NCBI GenBank assembly: GCA_023421115.1
Contig: JAEZUI010000019.1
Span: forward strand, 1-64,000
Source of the DNA: Bacillota bacterium
GTDB taxonomy: Bacteria; Bacillota; Clostridia; Acetivibrionales; Acetivibrionaceae
Direction of reading: 5' to 3'
DNA: 64,000 nucleotides
Made by a program: the position numbers and the translations under genes. Below are positions 36,011 to 45,632 of this stretch, one piece after another; positions within the stretch are counted from its first letter, which is position 1, and each line of letters opens with the position of its first letter. The notes beneath the pieces are model-generated. The model was not told where the DNA came from. It did no database searches and was given only the letters and a program-made list of their open reading frames with translations.

Positions 36011-36506
36011 TTAGTTTTCTCCTTTTAGATACCTTTCCATTTCTTTATCAAATTGAGATATATATTCTTGATCCTGCCTTACTCTGAATTTATCATACTC
36101 TTCGGTTGCCTTAGCTAATGCTTCCTCATGGCTAATGCTTCCTTTTCCGTCTAGCACCTTCCTGCGGTTGTTTTCGAGAAACCTGTTGGTTTCACACATT
36201 TTCGAAAGCGTGTAGCTTCCTTTGAATTTACCCTGTAACCTACTGCAATGATTGCATCAAGGTTGTAATGGAGTGTATTGTATGTTTTTCCGTCTTCTGC
36301 AGTATGTGCAATTTTTGCACATACTGCTTTTTCATCCAATTCATCTTCAGAAAAGATATTCTTTAAATGTTTTGTAATTACGCTTCTATCTACTCCAAAA
36401 AGCTCACCTAAAGCTTTTGTGTTAGCCAGAAAGTCTCGTACTTGAATATTACATTAATACAAACCTTCCCTTGGTCTGAGCTGTATAAAATAATTTTATT
36501 TTCCAT
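36011..36506 (-). pseudogene. Broken RhuM-family gene
   Basis: Starting at an ATG that overlaps the end of hsdS, the sequence reads MENKIILYSSDQGKVCINV, then shifts frame near 36415 (ALGELFGVDRSVITKH), continues with DEKAVCAKIAHTAEDGKTYN and AVGYRVNSKEATRFRK, shifts again near 36200, and ends ETNRFLENNRRKVLDGKGS and EYDKFRVRQDQEYISQFDKE. This is the RhuM order from start to end with two frameshifts. RhuM proteins, named from Salmonella, are often inserted in type I restriction loci; their function is unclear. The flanking hsd genes are intact. Confidence 0.8.
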
Positions 36507-37731
36507 CTGACACCTCAAGCTTTCCGCTCATCAGACGTGGAAGCAACAGGTCACGCTGTTTGATGAGGTTTTGGTTTTGCGACTGTAAACTAATTGTTTC
36601 AATATCAAAATTATAAACTATCCTATCAAATTCAGTTAATAAATACCCCTCGGGTTTTAATAATTTAATTCTTTTAATATTGTACAAAGGTAATTTGGGC
36701 TGCGTTGCACCAACAGTTCCACTGTTAATTTCACCTTTTCCATATTCGGAAGTTAATAAATAATATAAATAGTTTTTATTAACTTGTTTTATATTTATAA
36801 ATTTGACACAATTCTCTGTTAAACTTGCATTATTAAGACTTTCATCAATAATATTGACCAAACCTATTGTTCCAACAATAGAAATAATAATATCGTTTGT
36901 TTGAGTTGTATAATTTTTGATTTCGTGTCTGGTTTCCTCATCTACATATTCGAAATCATAATTTTTAATTAAGTATTTATTTCGTGTCATATCTTTAATC
37001 TTTATATATGGATACTTTGTTGGTATATTAGTTAAGTTTTTTCCTGCTGGTAGTCTTTTTCCGCCTCTAATGTCTACAACCTCACCAAGCTGTATTTCTT
37101 CCCATCCATCTGGTATTCCCTTTGTAAAATGAAACTTTTCATGCCCCGGAAAGCGGAAACGCACAAACCACTCCTTATATAACTGTTGAGCCGCTTGCTC
37201 CAAGAGTTCTATTCTGCGGTTGTTGTTCTCAATCAAGTCATCGTAAGCTGAAAGGATGTCTGCTATTTTTTGTTGGGTTGATAGTGGGGGAACCTTAACT
37301 TTAATATTTGAAAAACTACTTTTGCTAACATTTTCCCTACCAGAAGCAGTTCCACTTGATAGATGCTTAACTGTGGGCAACATCAACTTCATTAAATAGT
37401 AAATAAACCTGCCGTCATTTTCGCTATTAACCAAAATTGAATTTACAGCTTGATTTGTAAATGAAGGTTCATTTGTTAAGCACATTTTTTTGCCTAAAGA
37501 ACCTATAGTAACAACACAAGGAGTATTTGAAGGAATAATACTCTTTTTATATCTTTCATATGCAAGTTCTGATAACATTTCTTCAGTTTTAAAAACGTAT
37601 CGCAATCCCTCTGTCATATCTGTTGGTTTAATAAATTTATATTTATCTCCATAATAATCTCTGTTAACTGTAGGAGGTGTATTTCCTGTTATAATAGTTC
37701 CTAATTCTTTTAACATTTTCTCTTCCCACAT
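36496..37731 (-). CDS. hsdS: Type I restriction-modification specificity subunit
   Basis: A DNA-recognition subunit of about 411 residues with two target-recognition domains. Each is followed by a conserved helix: LSTQQKIADILSAYDDLIENN in the middle and RDLLLPRLMSGKLEV at the end. The first domain opens with ELGTIITGNTPPT and the second with IQLGEVVDIRGGKRLPAG. The two domains set the bipartite target sequence, which cannot be read from the protein. ATG 37731 overlaps the TGA of the upstream nuclease gene (TGATG). Confidence 0.93.
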   Translation of the reverse strand: MWEEKMLKELGTIITGNTPPTVNRDYYGDKYKFIKPTDMTEGLRYVFKTEEMLSELAYERYKKSIIPSNTPCVVTIGSLGKKMCLTNEPSFTNQAVNSILVNSENDGRFIYYLMKLMLPTVKHLSSGTASGRENVSKSSFSNIKVKVPPLSTQQKIADILSAYDDLIENNNRRIELLEQAAQQLYKEWFVRFRFPGHEKFHFTKGIPDGWEEIQLGEVVDIRGGKRLPAGKNLTNIPTKYPYIKIKDMTRNKYLIKNYDFEYVDEETRHEIKNYTTQTNDIIISIVGTIGLVNIIDESLNNASLTENCVKFINIKQVNKNYLYYLLTSEYGKGEINSGTVGATQPKLPLYNIKRIKLLKPEGYLLTEFDRIVYNFDIETISLQSQNQNLIKQRDLLLPRLMSGKLEVSDGK

Positions 37732-38762
37732 CAAACCTCACCACCCTTAAGCCGTCTGCTCTCTTCAATTACATCCTGGACCTGTCTGATTAATTCATCC
37801 TTGTCCGGTATGTAATACACATACTTCGAAGCGAAAATCTGGTTTTCCAGACCGCCCAAAGCATATTCAGCGACTATTTCAGAGGCATCAGCACACAGGA
37901 TTATACCAATTGGCTTTCCGTCGCCTTCGTCATTCACTTCGTTTGCATAATAATTCAAATACATATTCATCTGACCGATATTTTCCGGCTTCAAGCTTCC
38001 CATTTTTAAGTCAATTAGCACATACGCTTTCAGTATTTTGTTATAAAAGACCATATCTACATAATAGTGAACATTCCCTAAAGTTATCCTCTGCTGTGAC
38101 CCTACAAACATAAACCCTCTGCCAAGTTCAAGCAGAAAATTCTCAATTTTTGTAATTAGTGCTTTTTCAAGATCCTTTTCAAGCATAGGTTTGTTTTGCG
38201 GTATTCCTAAAAATTCAAAAACATATGGGTCTTTAAGTATATCACCTGGCTTCGAATATGAGATTCCCTCTTTTGCAAGAGCTAAAACCTTTTCTTTATT
38301 TGTATTTCCTTCGGATAAGAGTAATCGCTCAAACAACGAAGTATCAATCTGCCTTTTTAACTCTCTTACAGACCAGTTGGAATTTATAGTTTCCTTTTCA
38401 TAAAACTCTCTGGCATTTTTGTCAGAAACATTTAATATCTCACAGTAATGTGACCAACTCAATTTAACAGACAGTGTCTGTTGTTTTTGATATGATAAGA
38501 AAAATCTCCTCATATATTGTAAATTTGATACCGAAAATCCCTTTCCAAGCTCAGCTGTGAGTTCTTTTGAAAGTCTTTTCAATAATTGCTTTCCATATTG
38601 AGCTTTTACATCTCCATTCTGCTCAGATTCTACGATAATTCTGCCAATGTTCCAATAAGCTGTCAAAAGTTCGTTATTCACAGCTTTTGCAACATTCTCA
38701 CGTGCAGAAAATAAAATTTGTTTAATTTCATTTATAATAGAACTATCAGTAATTTTACTCAT
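37731..38762 (-). CDS. YhcG-type PDDEXK nuclease (DUF1016)
   Basis: A 343-residue protein of the YhcG/DUF1016 family. The N-terminal helical part (ARENVAKAVNNELLTAYWNIGRII) and the ELGKGFSVSNLQYMRRF segment form the family's DNA-binding region. The C-terminal nuclease has HYYVDMVFYNKILKAYVLIDLKMG, giving Asp and the D-x-K core of the PD-(D/E)xK fold. Members are often embedded in type I restriction operons, as here between hsdM and hsdS with overlaps of 1 base at each side. A role in DNA recombination or as an extra nuclease is inferred from the fold. Confidence 0.92.
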   Translation of the reverse strand: MSKITDSSIINEIKQILFSARENVAKAVNNELLTAYWNIGRIIVESEQNGDVKAQYGKQLLKRLSKELTAELGKGFSVSNLQYMRRFFLSYQKQQTLSVKLSWSHYCEILNVSDKNAREFYEKETINSNWSVRELKRQIDTSLFERLLLSEGNTNKEKVLALAKEGISYSKPGDILKDPYVFEFLGIPQNKPMLEKDLEKALITKIENFLLELGRGFMFVGSQQRITLGNVHYYVDMVFYNKILKAYVLIDLKMGSLKPENIGQMNMYLNYYANEVNDEGDGKPIGIILCADASEIVAEYALGGLENQIFASKYVYYIPDKDELIRQVQDVIEESRRLKGGEV

Positions 38763-40459
38763 CAGCCCTTCACCAAAGACAGCAGATTTTCCTCTATCTT
38801 CCTTTCCAATTCGTGAGCAGATTCATTAAGCGCCTTTAATTCCTCATTCAGCCTCAGCATTTCAGCATTAAACTCCTCTTTGGTCATGCCGTCCTCTTCA
38901 ATCACTACACCCACATAACGTCCGGGATTCAAGGAATAATCCTGTTCGGCAATACCATCCTCACCCTCAATCTGCGCAACCTTGCAAAGACCTGTAACAT
39001 CGCAGTATTTACCTTCAGGAAAGCGCTCTGTCAGCCAGTCAATATTCTCTTGCCAATATTTCTTATCCGCTTCATTTTCTGCATTATCAAGGTTTGTCTT
39101 ATATTCCTCAAGCAAAGCTTCAAACTCTTCTGTTTTACCCTCGTACAGCCTTGTTATAATTCCAAGGTTTTTGATTTGCTCCTCTGAAAATTTCACATGT
39201 GCTCTATCAATCACTGTAAAAATATTTCTAGCATCAATGAATAAGATCTCATCTTTATTCTTCTTTTGCCTGTCAAAAAACCACAGAGTTGCTGGAAGTG
39301 TAACAGTGCTGAACATATTTTTAGGCAGTGTAAGCATCTGACTGATAAGTCCCTTTTCTATAAGCCTTTTTCGTATTTCTTTTTCACTATGCCCCGCATC
39401 AGATGCAGAATTTGCCATGACAAGTGCTGCTCTTCCTTTTTCATTTAAGGAAGTGGCAAACATATTAATCCAAAGGTAGTTACCGTTTGGAACGGTTTCT
39501 GCCTGATCACCCTTTGACTTTTTAGTCTTGTTTTGGGGTACTCCATAAGTATTGAAGCGTGGCTGCTTTTTCACTGCATCCAATTCCACACCGTCAACGT
39601 TAAAAGGTGGATTAGCCATAACATAATCAAAGTTTTCAAAGGAATCATAAGGGTCTACATAATATGAATTGGCTTCTGTTATAGTTCCTCTGATATTGTT
39701 TAGTACCAGATTCATTTTCGCAAGCTTCACGGTTGCTCCGGTTTTTTCAACTCCGTAGGCTCTTAAATTTATATCATTTCCATTTTTCTTATGGTTTTGT
39801 ATGTAATGTGCCGTCTGTACGAACATTCCACCCGAACCACAGGCAGGGTCTAGTATCTTGCCTCCTATCGGTGCAAGTACTTCCACCATATATTTTACAA
39901 CGCTTGAAGGAGTAAAGAATTCTCCTCCACCCTGTCCCTCTGCAAGTGCAAAGTTTCCAAGAAAGTATTCGTAAATCTCACCAAATAAATCAATACTTAT
40001 ATCTTCCGGAATGTCCTTGAAGGTTTTGAGCAACTTTTTTAATACAGTCTTATCCTCTGCCCCGTTGATATTGTAATATTCCTCTTTGGGTAAAGTGTTT
40101 TCCAACTCAGGCGTATATTTTTCTACTGCCATCATAGCTTCCTTTACCTTTTGCGGAAGATTTTCACTCTCTGGCAAATTAAGCAGGTAGTTGTATTTTG
40201 CTTCCTCCGGCAAATAGAAACCACACTTTTCGATGGCTATTTCGTGAAGGTCACGTTCAATACGTGTTCCTTTTAATTTATTGTATTCAGCATTTATTTC
40301 AGCTTCAAACTTAGAGTATTTGCTTTCAGCAAATCTTAAGAATATAAGTCCTAATATCGGAGTAGCATACTCTGTGGATTTCAAGCCTGAATTCGCTCTC
40401 AATTGATCGGCAGATGCCCACAGGTCATCTTTTAATTTCTTAAATTCTTCATTTGTCAT
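38762..40459 (-). CDS. hsdM: Type I restriction-modification methyltransferase subunit
   Basis: A 565-residue N6-adenine methyltransferase. An N-terminal helical domain (KLKDDLWASADQLRANSGLK) precedes the catalytic domain, with the SAM-binding ILDPACGSGGMFV and the catalytic VMANPPFNVDG (NPPF). The C-terminal coiled coil (LNEELKALNESAHELERKIE) contacts HsdS. I place the start at ATG 40459, 8 bases after AAAGGGG, giving MTNEEFKKLKDD. The longer frame to 40501 would include out-of-family residues and overlaps the HTH gene. It overlaps that gene by 11 bases. Confidence 0.95.
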   Translation of the reverse strand: MTNEEFKKLKDDLWASADQLRANSGLKSTEYATPILGLIFLRFAESKYSKFEAEINAEYNKLKGTRIERDLHEIAIEKCGFYLPEEAKYNYLLNLPESENLPQKVKEAMMAVEKYTPELENTLPKEEYYNINGAEDKTVLKKLLKTFKDIPEDISIDLFGEIYEYFLGNFALAEGQGGGEFFTPSSVVKYMVEVLAPIGGKILDPACGSGGMFVQTAHYIQNHKKNGNDINLRAYGVEKTGATVKLAKMNLVLNNIRGTITEANSYYVDPYDSFENFDYVMANPPFNVDGVELDAVKKQPRFNTYGVPQNKTKKSKGDQAETVPNGNYLWINMFATSLNEKGRAALVMANSASDAGHSEKEIRKRLIEKGLISQMLTLPKNMFSTVTLPATLWFFDRQKKNKDEILFIDARNIFTVIDRAHVKFSEEQIKNLGIITRLYEGKTEEFEALLEEYKTNLDNAENEADKKYWQENIDWLTERFPEGKYCDVTGLCKVAQIEGEDGIAEQDYSLNPGRYVGVVIEEDGMTKEEFNAEMLRLNEELKALNESAHELERKIEENLLSLVKG

Positions 40460-40631
40460 TTTTCTGCCCCTTTGTCCGTCCATCTTTTGGTTTTTCCGCA
40501 TCTTCAGGTATCAGCCACATATTGCCGACTTTTTTAACCCCGGCAATCCTATCTTCTATGCATAAAATTTGTACTCGTCTTTTGCTTATTCCCCATTTTC
40601 GTGCAACATCCAAAGCGGATATATATTCCAT
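40449..40631 (-). CDS. Small helix-turn-helix protein, first gene of the hsd operon
   Basis: A 60-residue protein starting MEYISALDVARKWGISKRRV. The segment is a MerR/excisionase-type helix-turn-helix (Y.S..D.A.KWGIS.RRVQ.LC...RI.G..K.G..W.IP), followed by a basic tail. ATG 40631 has GAGGTG 6 bases upstream; the longer open frame upstream is hydrophobic and unlikely. It overlaps hsdM by 11 bases. Position and size suggest a controller of the restriction operon, like the C proteins of type II systems, but this is inference. Confidence 0.8.
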   Translation of the reverse strand: MEYISALDVARKWGISKRRVQILCIEDRIAGVKKVGNMWLIPEDAEKPKDGRTKGQKNDK

Positions 40632-40758
40632 GCTTAACACCTCATTAAATTTACTAAAATCATTATACATCACTATTGCGAATAATACAAACAAACAATT
40701 TACTCCAAAGAAACTTATCTCAACGGTATATTCGCAAGAAAAATTTATGTATTCCCAT

Positions 40759-42132
40759 CTAAATAGTACACGGTACTTCAATAATACTTACTAGACATTT
40801 GTTCATTTCATTTTGTCGCCTAATTTCTACTTGCAAAGATATATGATTTATGTTTAAATTCAAAATTCGGAAAAACCTTTGTTCAAATATTGCTTTTAAT
40901 ATTAATTCAAGTTTACTCTTGCTTCCCCATAAAGAGTAATAATTAAAACTTGAAATATTTCCCTCAGATTTACAGGAATTTGAATAATAATAGTCGCAAA
41001 TCTGAAACCATGTATATCCATTTTTAGCCAAAGCATTTGCTCCTGTCTGGCTCATATAACCACTATGTTGAGTCTGAGCACGAGCGTTATATTGAGTCTC
41101 AAAAATCAACCCAGAAGTGTTTATAATAGCCATTCCGCCTACAGAGTTAATCGCTTCTGTACTTCTTTCATGTTCACTACCAGCTCTATAAACTTGATCT
41201 ACTATGGTATCATAAACATCAAAACCCAGACCAAAGTATTTATGATTATAACATCTATACCATCCATACATCTTTACCGCCATAGCTCCTGCCTTTAATG
41301 ATTCCATCGGGTCAGCTAATGCAGTCCACTCATTTGGTAAAACATTCTTTAAATAGTAATAGAAATCGACAGTAGAAATCTTACCTGTACTTTTTATTTT
41401 GACCCTGATTTTTGAGGGCATAGGGCAATAGTAAGGATCATTTATTGCCTGAATTGAATAGAAACAATTCTCAAGCTTTTCTTTATTTTCCTTCAAAACC
41501 ATTTCGTTTAATCTAGTAGATAATATATCTTTGCTTGTATGTACTAACTCTCTATGAAGCTGAAAATCAATCTTTTGAACTTCATTGATAAGGGGCTGTG
41601 ACCACTGCAACAATTTGTATTCATCATTATTATCCTTGCCAAAAACAAACAAAAAACAATTCATACCACTGAACATGTCAGTAGTATCTTCTTTTGCAAC
41701 TATGTCACAGTAAGCCAAATATGTAACAAGCTCTGTATACTCCATATATTCACTATAGTTAACATTTCTAACTGGTATTTGATCTTTCGGCACTTGTTTA
41801 CAGGTTATCATTTTGAATTTGTCGAGATTCCATAGCCCAATATTGTCCTTTTTATATTCATGACTATCCTGTCCAAAAAACAAATCAGAGAAACCTGAAT
41901 TTAAATCTCCTGAAGTTAATGAGATAAATTTGTCGTACTGCTTTTTATCTAAATGTGTTGAAATTTCATCAATTAAACTAGCTACTTGTCTATTCTCTAA
42001 ACCTATCTCTGCAACAGCATCCACATCAAATTCTCCATATTCATTATTTGATACGGCATATGTAGTGGCATTACTTATAAAAAACAAACAAATAAATAAG
42101 CCAGCTATAAGAATTTTCTTAAGTAATATCAT
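40759..42132 (-). CDS. Exported SpoIID-domain protein
   Basis: A 457-residue protein with a signal peptide (MILLKKILIAGLFICLFF). Residues about 200-390 match the SpoIID/LytB domain: STVDFYYYLKNVLPNEW, SLKAGAMAVKMYGWYR, and the later DQVY.AG and FETQYNA. SpoIID proteins are lytic transglycosylases or peptidoglycan-binding proteins acting in spore engulfment. The N-terminal half (about 30-190) is a separate, probably soluble, unassigned domain. The tail (from about 420) is hydrophobic and basic and looks like read-on into extra sequence. The conserved Glu of the SpoIID active site would lie in NEWTALADPMES. It is monocistronic. Confidence 0.8.
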   Translation of the reverse strand: MILLKKILIAGLFICLFFISNATTYAVSNNEYGEFDVDAVAEIGLENRQVASLIDEISTHLDKKQYDKFISLTSGDLNSGFSDLFFGQDSHEYKKDNIGLWNLDKFKMITCKQVPKDQIPVRNVNYSEYMEYTELVTYLAYCDIVAKEDTTDMFSGMNCFLFVFGKDNNDEYKLLQWSQPLINEVQKIDFQLHRELVHTSKDILSTRLNEMVLKENKEKLENCFYSIQAINDPYYCPMPSKIRVKIKSTGKISTVDFYYYLKNVLPNEWTALADPMESLKAGAMAVKMYGWYRCYNHKYFGLGFDVYDTIVDQVYRAGSEHERSTEAINSVGGMAIINTSGLIFETQYNARAQTQHSGYMSQTGANALAKNGYTWFQICDYYYSNSCKSEGNISSFNYYSLWGSKSKLELILKAIFEQRFFRILNLNINHISLQVEIRRQNEMNKCLVSIIEVPCTI

Positions 42133-42309
42133 TTTTATCTCTTCCCAGAACAGTATTTAAATATTTATAACAAATAGAAGCAACTATAAAGTCGCTTAAG
42201 TAGATTTTATATATGCTAAGATAAAATGTCAATAAATGATAAGACTTGATTTATGCAAAAAAACATCCCCCAAACGAGACGAAATGACTTTCTATTTTTA
42301 TAAAATGAC

Positions 42310-44463
42310 CTAAAGCAACTCATAGGTATTTCTCTTGTCTATTATATCAATGCGTGACCAAACAATTTCATTTTCAGGTTTCTGTCCGGTAATTAGCATA
42401 TTATATAGATAAATTATTGGATCGTACCCCTGTCCAAATGGATCATGGCTTATTGCTGCATAAACAATCCCTTTTTTGATATACTCATCTATTTCTTTGC
42501 TGTAAAAAGGACTTATCACCAAAGTTTTTCCTATATTCCCAAACTCTTCGACGGCTCTGATAACACCAATCAATCCGATTCCAAGAGCAAATATGGCACG
42601 TATATTAATATTTTTCTTGAGTATGTCTTTTGTTACAGCATATGAAATATCGATGCTATCTGCACAATGCTCCTGTGCTACAACTTTTATACCCTTGTAC
42701 CTCTTAATCTCAGCCGCAATAGCATCTCTTCCATATGTATCTAGTTCCCCTGTTAAAAAAGCCACCTCACCTTTTCCTTTCAAAGCTTTTTCCATAACTT
42801 GAACAGCGATTGCTCCAGTAGCATTATTATTTGGACCAAAATAGGCAATGCGTTTAGATTTTACAGGTAAATCTTCGCTGATTATCATAACAGGAATATT
42901 TTTTTTATAAGCAATGTCAATCAACTCAACAAGTTTCGGGTCATAACCAGTCACGACAATTCCATTTACACTATTTTTTATAGCTTCTTTTACTGTTTCC
43001 CTAATTTGGAAGCCTACATCTTGCTCAAAACCATAATAGTCTATTATTACGTTTTTTTGAGACAACATCTTCCTTGCATACAAAACACCCTTACGCACAA
43101 CATGCCAAAACTCATTATCTAAAGGACTAATAAAAGCAATGCGCAATTGACTTTTGCTATCAGCTTCGACAGGAGCGATAGATGTGTTATATCTTTTGAT
43201 TAGTTTTTCAATCCCTGTAAGCATAGTTTGCAAGGATGAAGTGCTTGTGTTAATCTTTTGTAATTCTAATAATTCTTCTTGAGTAACTGCCGAAACTCCT
43301 TTAGTTTTGTGTGATATGTCTTCTGAAACCTCATAGAGCTGTTGACTTTTTTGATTTATTTCATGAGTTCTTGAATTAATTAAATACACCTCATTGTGAA
43401 CCTTTTTTATATCGGCTTCAAGCACATTTGCACTATTGTTGATAATATCAAAAGAGCGCTTAATGGATTTAAATATATCCTTACTAATATCATAACTCTC
43501 AACGCAATTATCTATACTATTACTTACATATTCACTTCTGTTTTGGATATTATTTAGTATATAACTTATTTTACCAATACTCTCTTTAGTCGCTTTTGAT
43601 AGTAAATTCATCTCATGAGCAACAACGCTAAACCCTTTTCCTGATTCACCTGCTTTGGCAGCTTCAACAGATGCATTAAGTCCTAAAAGTTTTAGCTGTT
43701 CACTAGTTTTTGTAATAAATCTTCCAATTTCATCTATTTGAGTTATGTCTGCATTCAGTTTTTTAATGTATTCTGAAGTATTATTCAAATTATCTGATAT
43801 AATATTAACTTGTTTATAGTACTCCTCTAGGTTTTCCACCCCTGATGCCGTTGCAAGCACCGATTCTTCAACAGATTTTTCAACTTTTTCAACACTCTGT
43901 GTAATAATTTCTATCCTAGTTTTTACCTCGTCAATTCTAGACATAGTATCGCCCATAAGCTTAGCTTGATCCTGTGACTTTTCAGCCACATTTTCCATAC
44001 TAGCCGAAATTTGTTCATTACTTGTATAGCTACTTCCCATACTTTTTGATACATTGTCAATGGCCTCAGAAATAGTTACTATATTAACCTTTGTCAACTC
44101 AATAAAACTTATTAGATTGAATTTCATATCCCTAAACGCTTCGTTCAGTATCTCTATTCCAAAACTTTCTTTCCTATCTATATCATTTATATTTAGTTTG
44201 CCTTGGGCAAGCAATTCAGCTTGACAATTAACTGTGTCAATAGAATTGAACAGCTTAAATAAAACGACCGCTAATGTAATGAAGGACAGAACTTCAAAAA
44301 TCAAAGCTGCAATAAGAATAATTTTTAATGAAACTCCTGATAAAAATCCTAAAAGTAAAGCCAAAATTGTAAGTGTTATAAATACAAACAAAAAAATTAT
44401 TATAGAAAAAACAACTACCTTTATAAGGTTCTTTTTATTTATAAGTCCCTTCAAATCATTCAT
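42310..44463 (-). CDS. Chemoreceptor-like protein with a C-terminal periplasmic-binding-type domain
   Basis: A 717-residue protein. Two N-terminal membrane helices (about residues 13-36 and 43-68) with almost no loop between them are followed by a HAMP-like linker and a methyl-accepting signalling domain. The receptor tip is clear in LKLLGLNASVEAAKAGESGK. From about residue 437 to the end is a LacI/type-1 periplasmic binding fold: LRIAFISPLDNEFWHVVRKG, VNGIVVTGYDPKLV, IPVMIISEDLP and the closing ISHDPFGQGYDPI. With two membrane helices, the signalling domain and everything after it must be cytoplasmic. The ligand-binding domain is therefore inside the cell and after the output domain, the reverse of normal receptors. 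GGAGG precedes the ATG. Confidence 0.85.
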   Translation of the reverse strand: MNDLKGLINKKNLIKVVVFSIIIFLFVFITLTILALLLGFLSGVSLKIILIAALIFEVLSFITLAVVLFKLFNSIDTVNCQAELLAQGKLNINDIDRKESFGIEILNEAFRDMKFNLISFIELTKVNIVTISEAIDNVSKSMGSSYTSNEQISASMENVAEKSQDQAKLMGDTMSRIDEVKTRIEIITQSVEKVEKSVEESVLATASGVENLEEYYKQVNIISDNLNNTSEYIKKLNADITQIDEIGRFITKTSEQLKLLGLNASVEAAKAGESGKGFSVVAHEMNLLSKATKESIGKISYILNNIQNRSEYVSNSIDNCVESYDISKDIFKSIKRSFDIINNSANVLEADIKKVHNEVYLINSRTHEINQKSQQLYEVSEDISHKTKGVSAVTQEELLELQKINTSTSSLQTMLTGIEKLIKRYNTSIAPVEADSKSQLRIAFISPLDNEFWHVVRKGVLYARKMLSQKNVIIDYYGFEQDVGFQIRETVKEAIKNSVNGIVVTGYDPKLVELIDIAYKKNIPVMIISEDLPVKSKRIAYFGPNNNATGAIAVQVMEKALKGKGEVAFLTGELDTYGRDAIAAEIKRYKGIKVVAQEHCADSIDISYAVTKDILKKNINIRAIFALGIGLIGVIRAVEEFGNIGKTLVISPFYSKEIDEYIKKGIVYAAISHDPFGQGYDPIIYLYNMLITGQKPENEIVWSRIDIIDKRNTYELL

Positions 44464-44674
44464 AAGACTCCTCCACTTTTTTATGGTTTTAGCTAAAAAA
44501 CCATAAAAAAATTTCTTTATAAGCTTTAGTTCATATTGGTATCAACTCAATATTACACATAATTAATCGGCTTTTTCCCCAAATTAATTAACACAAGCTT
44601 ATTTTGTTAAAACTTACAATTATTATTTCAAATTTTAAAAATAAACAAACAATTAACATCTAGCACCTTCCTAA

Positions 44675-45586
44675 TTATAAAACAAGGTCTATATCCTCCC
44701 ATTTCCAATTGGCAATAAAGTCCTTAAATTTTTCTTCAATAGGCGAAAGATATCTGTTTTTGCAATATACCAGACTAAATTTCCTCTTAAGCTCCAAATC
44801 CTTAATTTCATATTGCTTTAATTGACCGGAAGCAACTTCACGTTTTACAGCAATTTCGGACACCAAACCAATGCCAACACCTAGTGCCACCATTCTTTTA
44901 ATTGCTTCTAGACTATCATTTATTGTCTGTGAACCAAACAGCGTCATGTCCAATTTCTTTTTTTTCAAAGCATTTTCAAACAGAAGCTTTGTACCGGAAC
45001 CTTCCTCCCTAAGCAAAACATCTTCTCCTGCCAAGCTTTCAATATTAACAGAGCCTGTATCAATTTTTTTCTCAGGAGATGTTATAAGTACCAATCTGTC
45101 ATCAAAAAAGTCGATATACTGGAGTACATCCGAAGGATACTTTGCCCCAACAAATCCAAAGTTAATAGTCCCGGAAAGAATTTCATCTATTACATCCTTT
45201 GAAGCTTTGTGCCGAATAGAAAAATGAACTAGGGGAAATTCTTGCTTAAAGTCTCTGACAATGTAAGGAAGAAGATACTGTTCAGGTATTGTACTGGCAT
45301 ATATCTCAAGTACGCCTTCAATATCCTTCTTATAGTTGCTAAGAGAGGCCTCTGCTTGGGCATAAATATTGACCAGTTCCACTGCATAACGGTAAAAAAG
45401 CAGGCCTCCTTCGGTTAAGGAAATATTCTTACTTTTTCTATTTATTAATGTAATCCCAAGTTCCTTTTCGAGTTTTTGTATGTTACTTGTGACAGTCGGC
45501 TGCGAAATGAATAACATTTCTGCCGCTTTTGAAAAACTCTTTTTATGAGCAACTGCAACAAAGATTTTCACCTGATTAAATTCCAT
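44675..45586 (-). CDS. LysR-family regulator, selenium-cluster type
   Basis: A 303-residue LysR regulator. The N-terminal winged helix (KIFVAVAHKKSFSKAAEMLFISQPTVTSNIQKLEKELG) is intact, followed by the two-lobed effector domain from about residue 90. The placement next to yedE, the TusA-like gene and selD matches the selenium-metabolism-associated LysR subgroup of Clostridia. It lies 46 bases downstream of the class V aminotransferase gene on the same strand and is likely cotranscribed with it. The effector is unknown; selenium or sulfur status is the natural guess. Binding near 46780-46959 is likely but not shown. Confidence 0.85.
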   Translation of the reverse strand: MEFNQVKIFVAVAHKKSFSKAAEMLFISQPTVTSNIQKLEKELGITLINRKSKNISLTEGGLLFYRYAVELVNIYAQAEASLSNYKKDIEGVLEIYASTIPEQYLLPYIVRDFKQEFPLVHFSIRHKASKDVIDEILSGTINFGFVGAKYPSDVLQYIDFFDDRLVLITSPEKKIDTGSVNIESLAGEDVLLREEGSGTKLLFENALKKKKLDMTLFGSQTINDSLEAIKRMVALGVGIGLVSEIAVKREVASGQLKQYEIKDLELKRKFSLVYCKNRYLSPIEEKFKDFIANWKWEDIDLVL

Positions 45587-45632
45587 TTTTTCTCCTTTAA
45601 GGCCATTTCAAAGTTTATTAAAATCACCTAAA

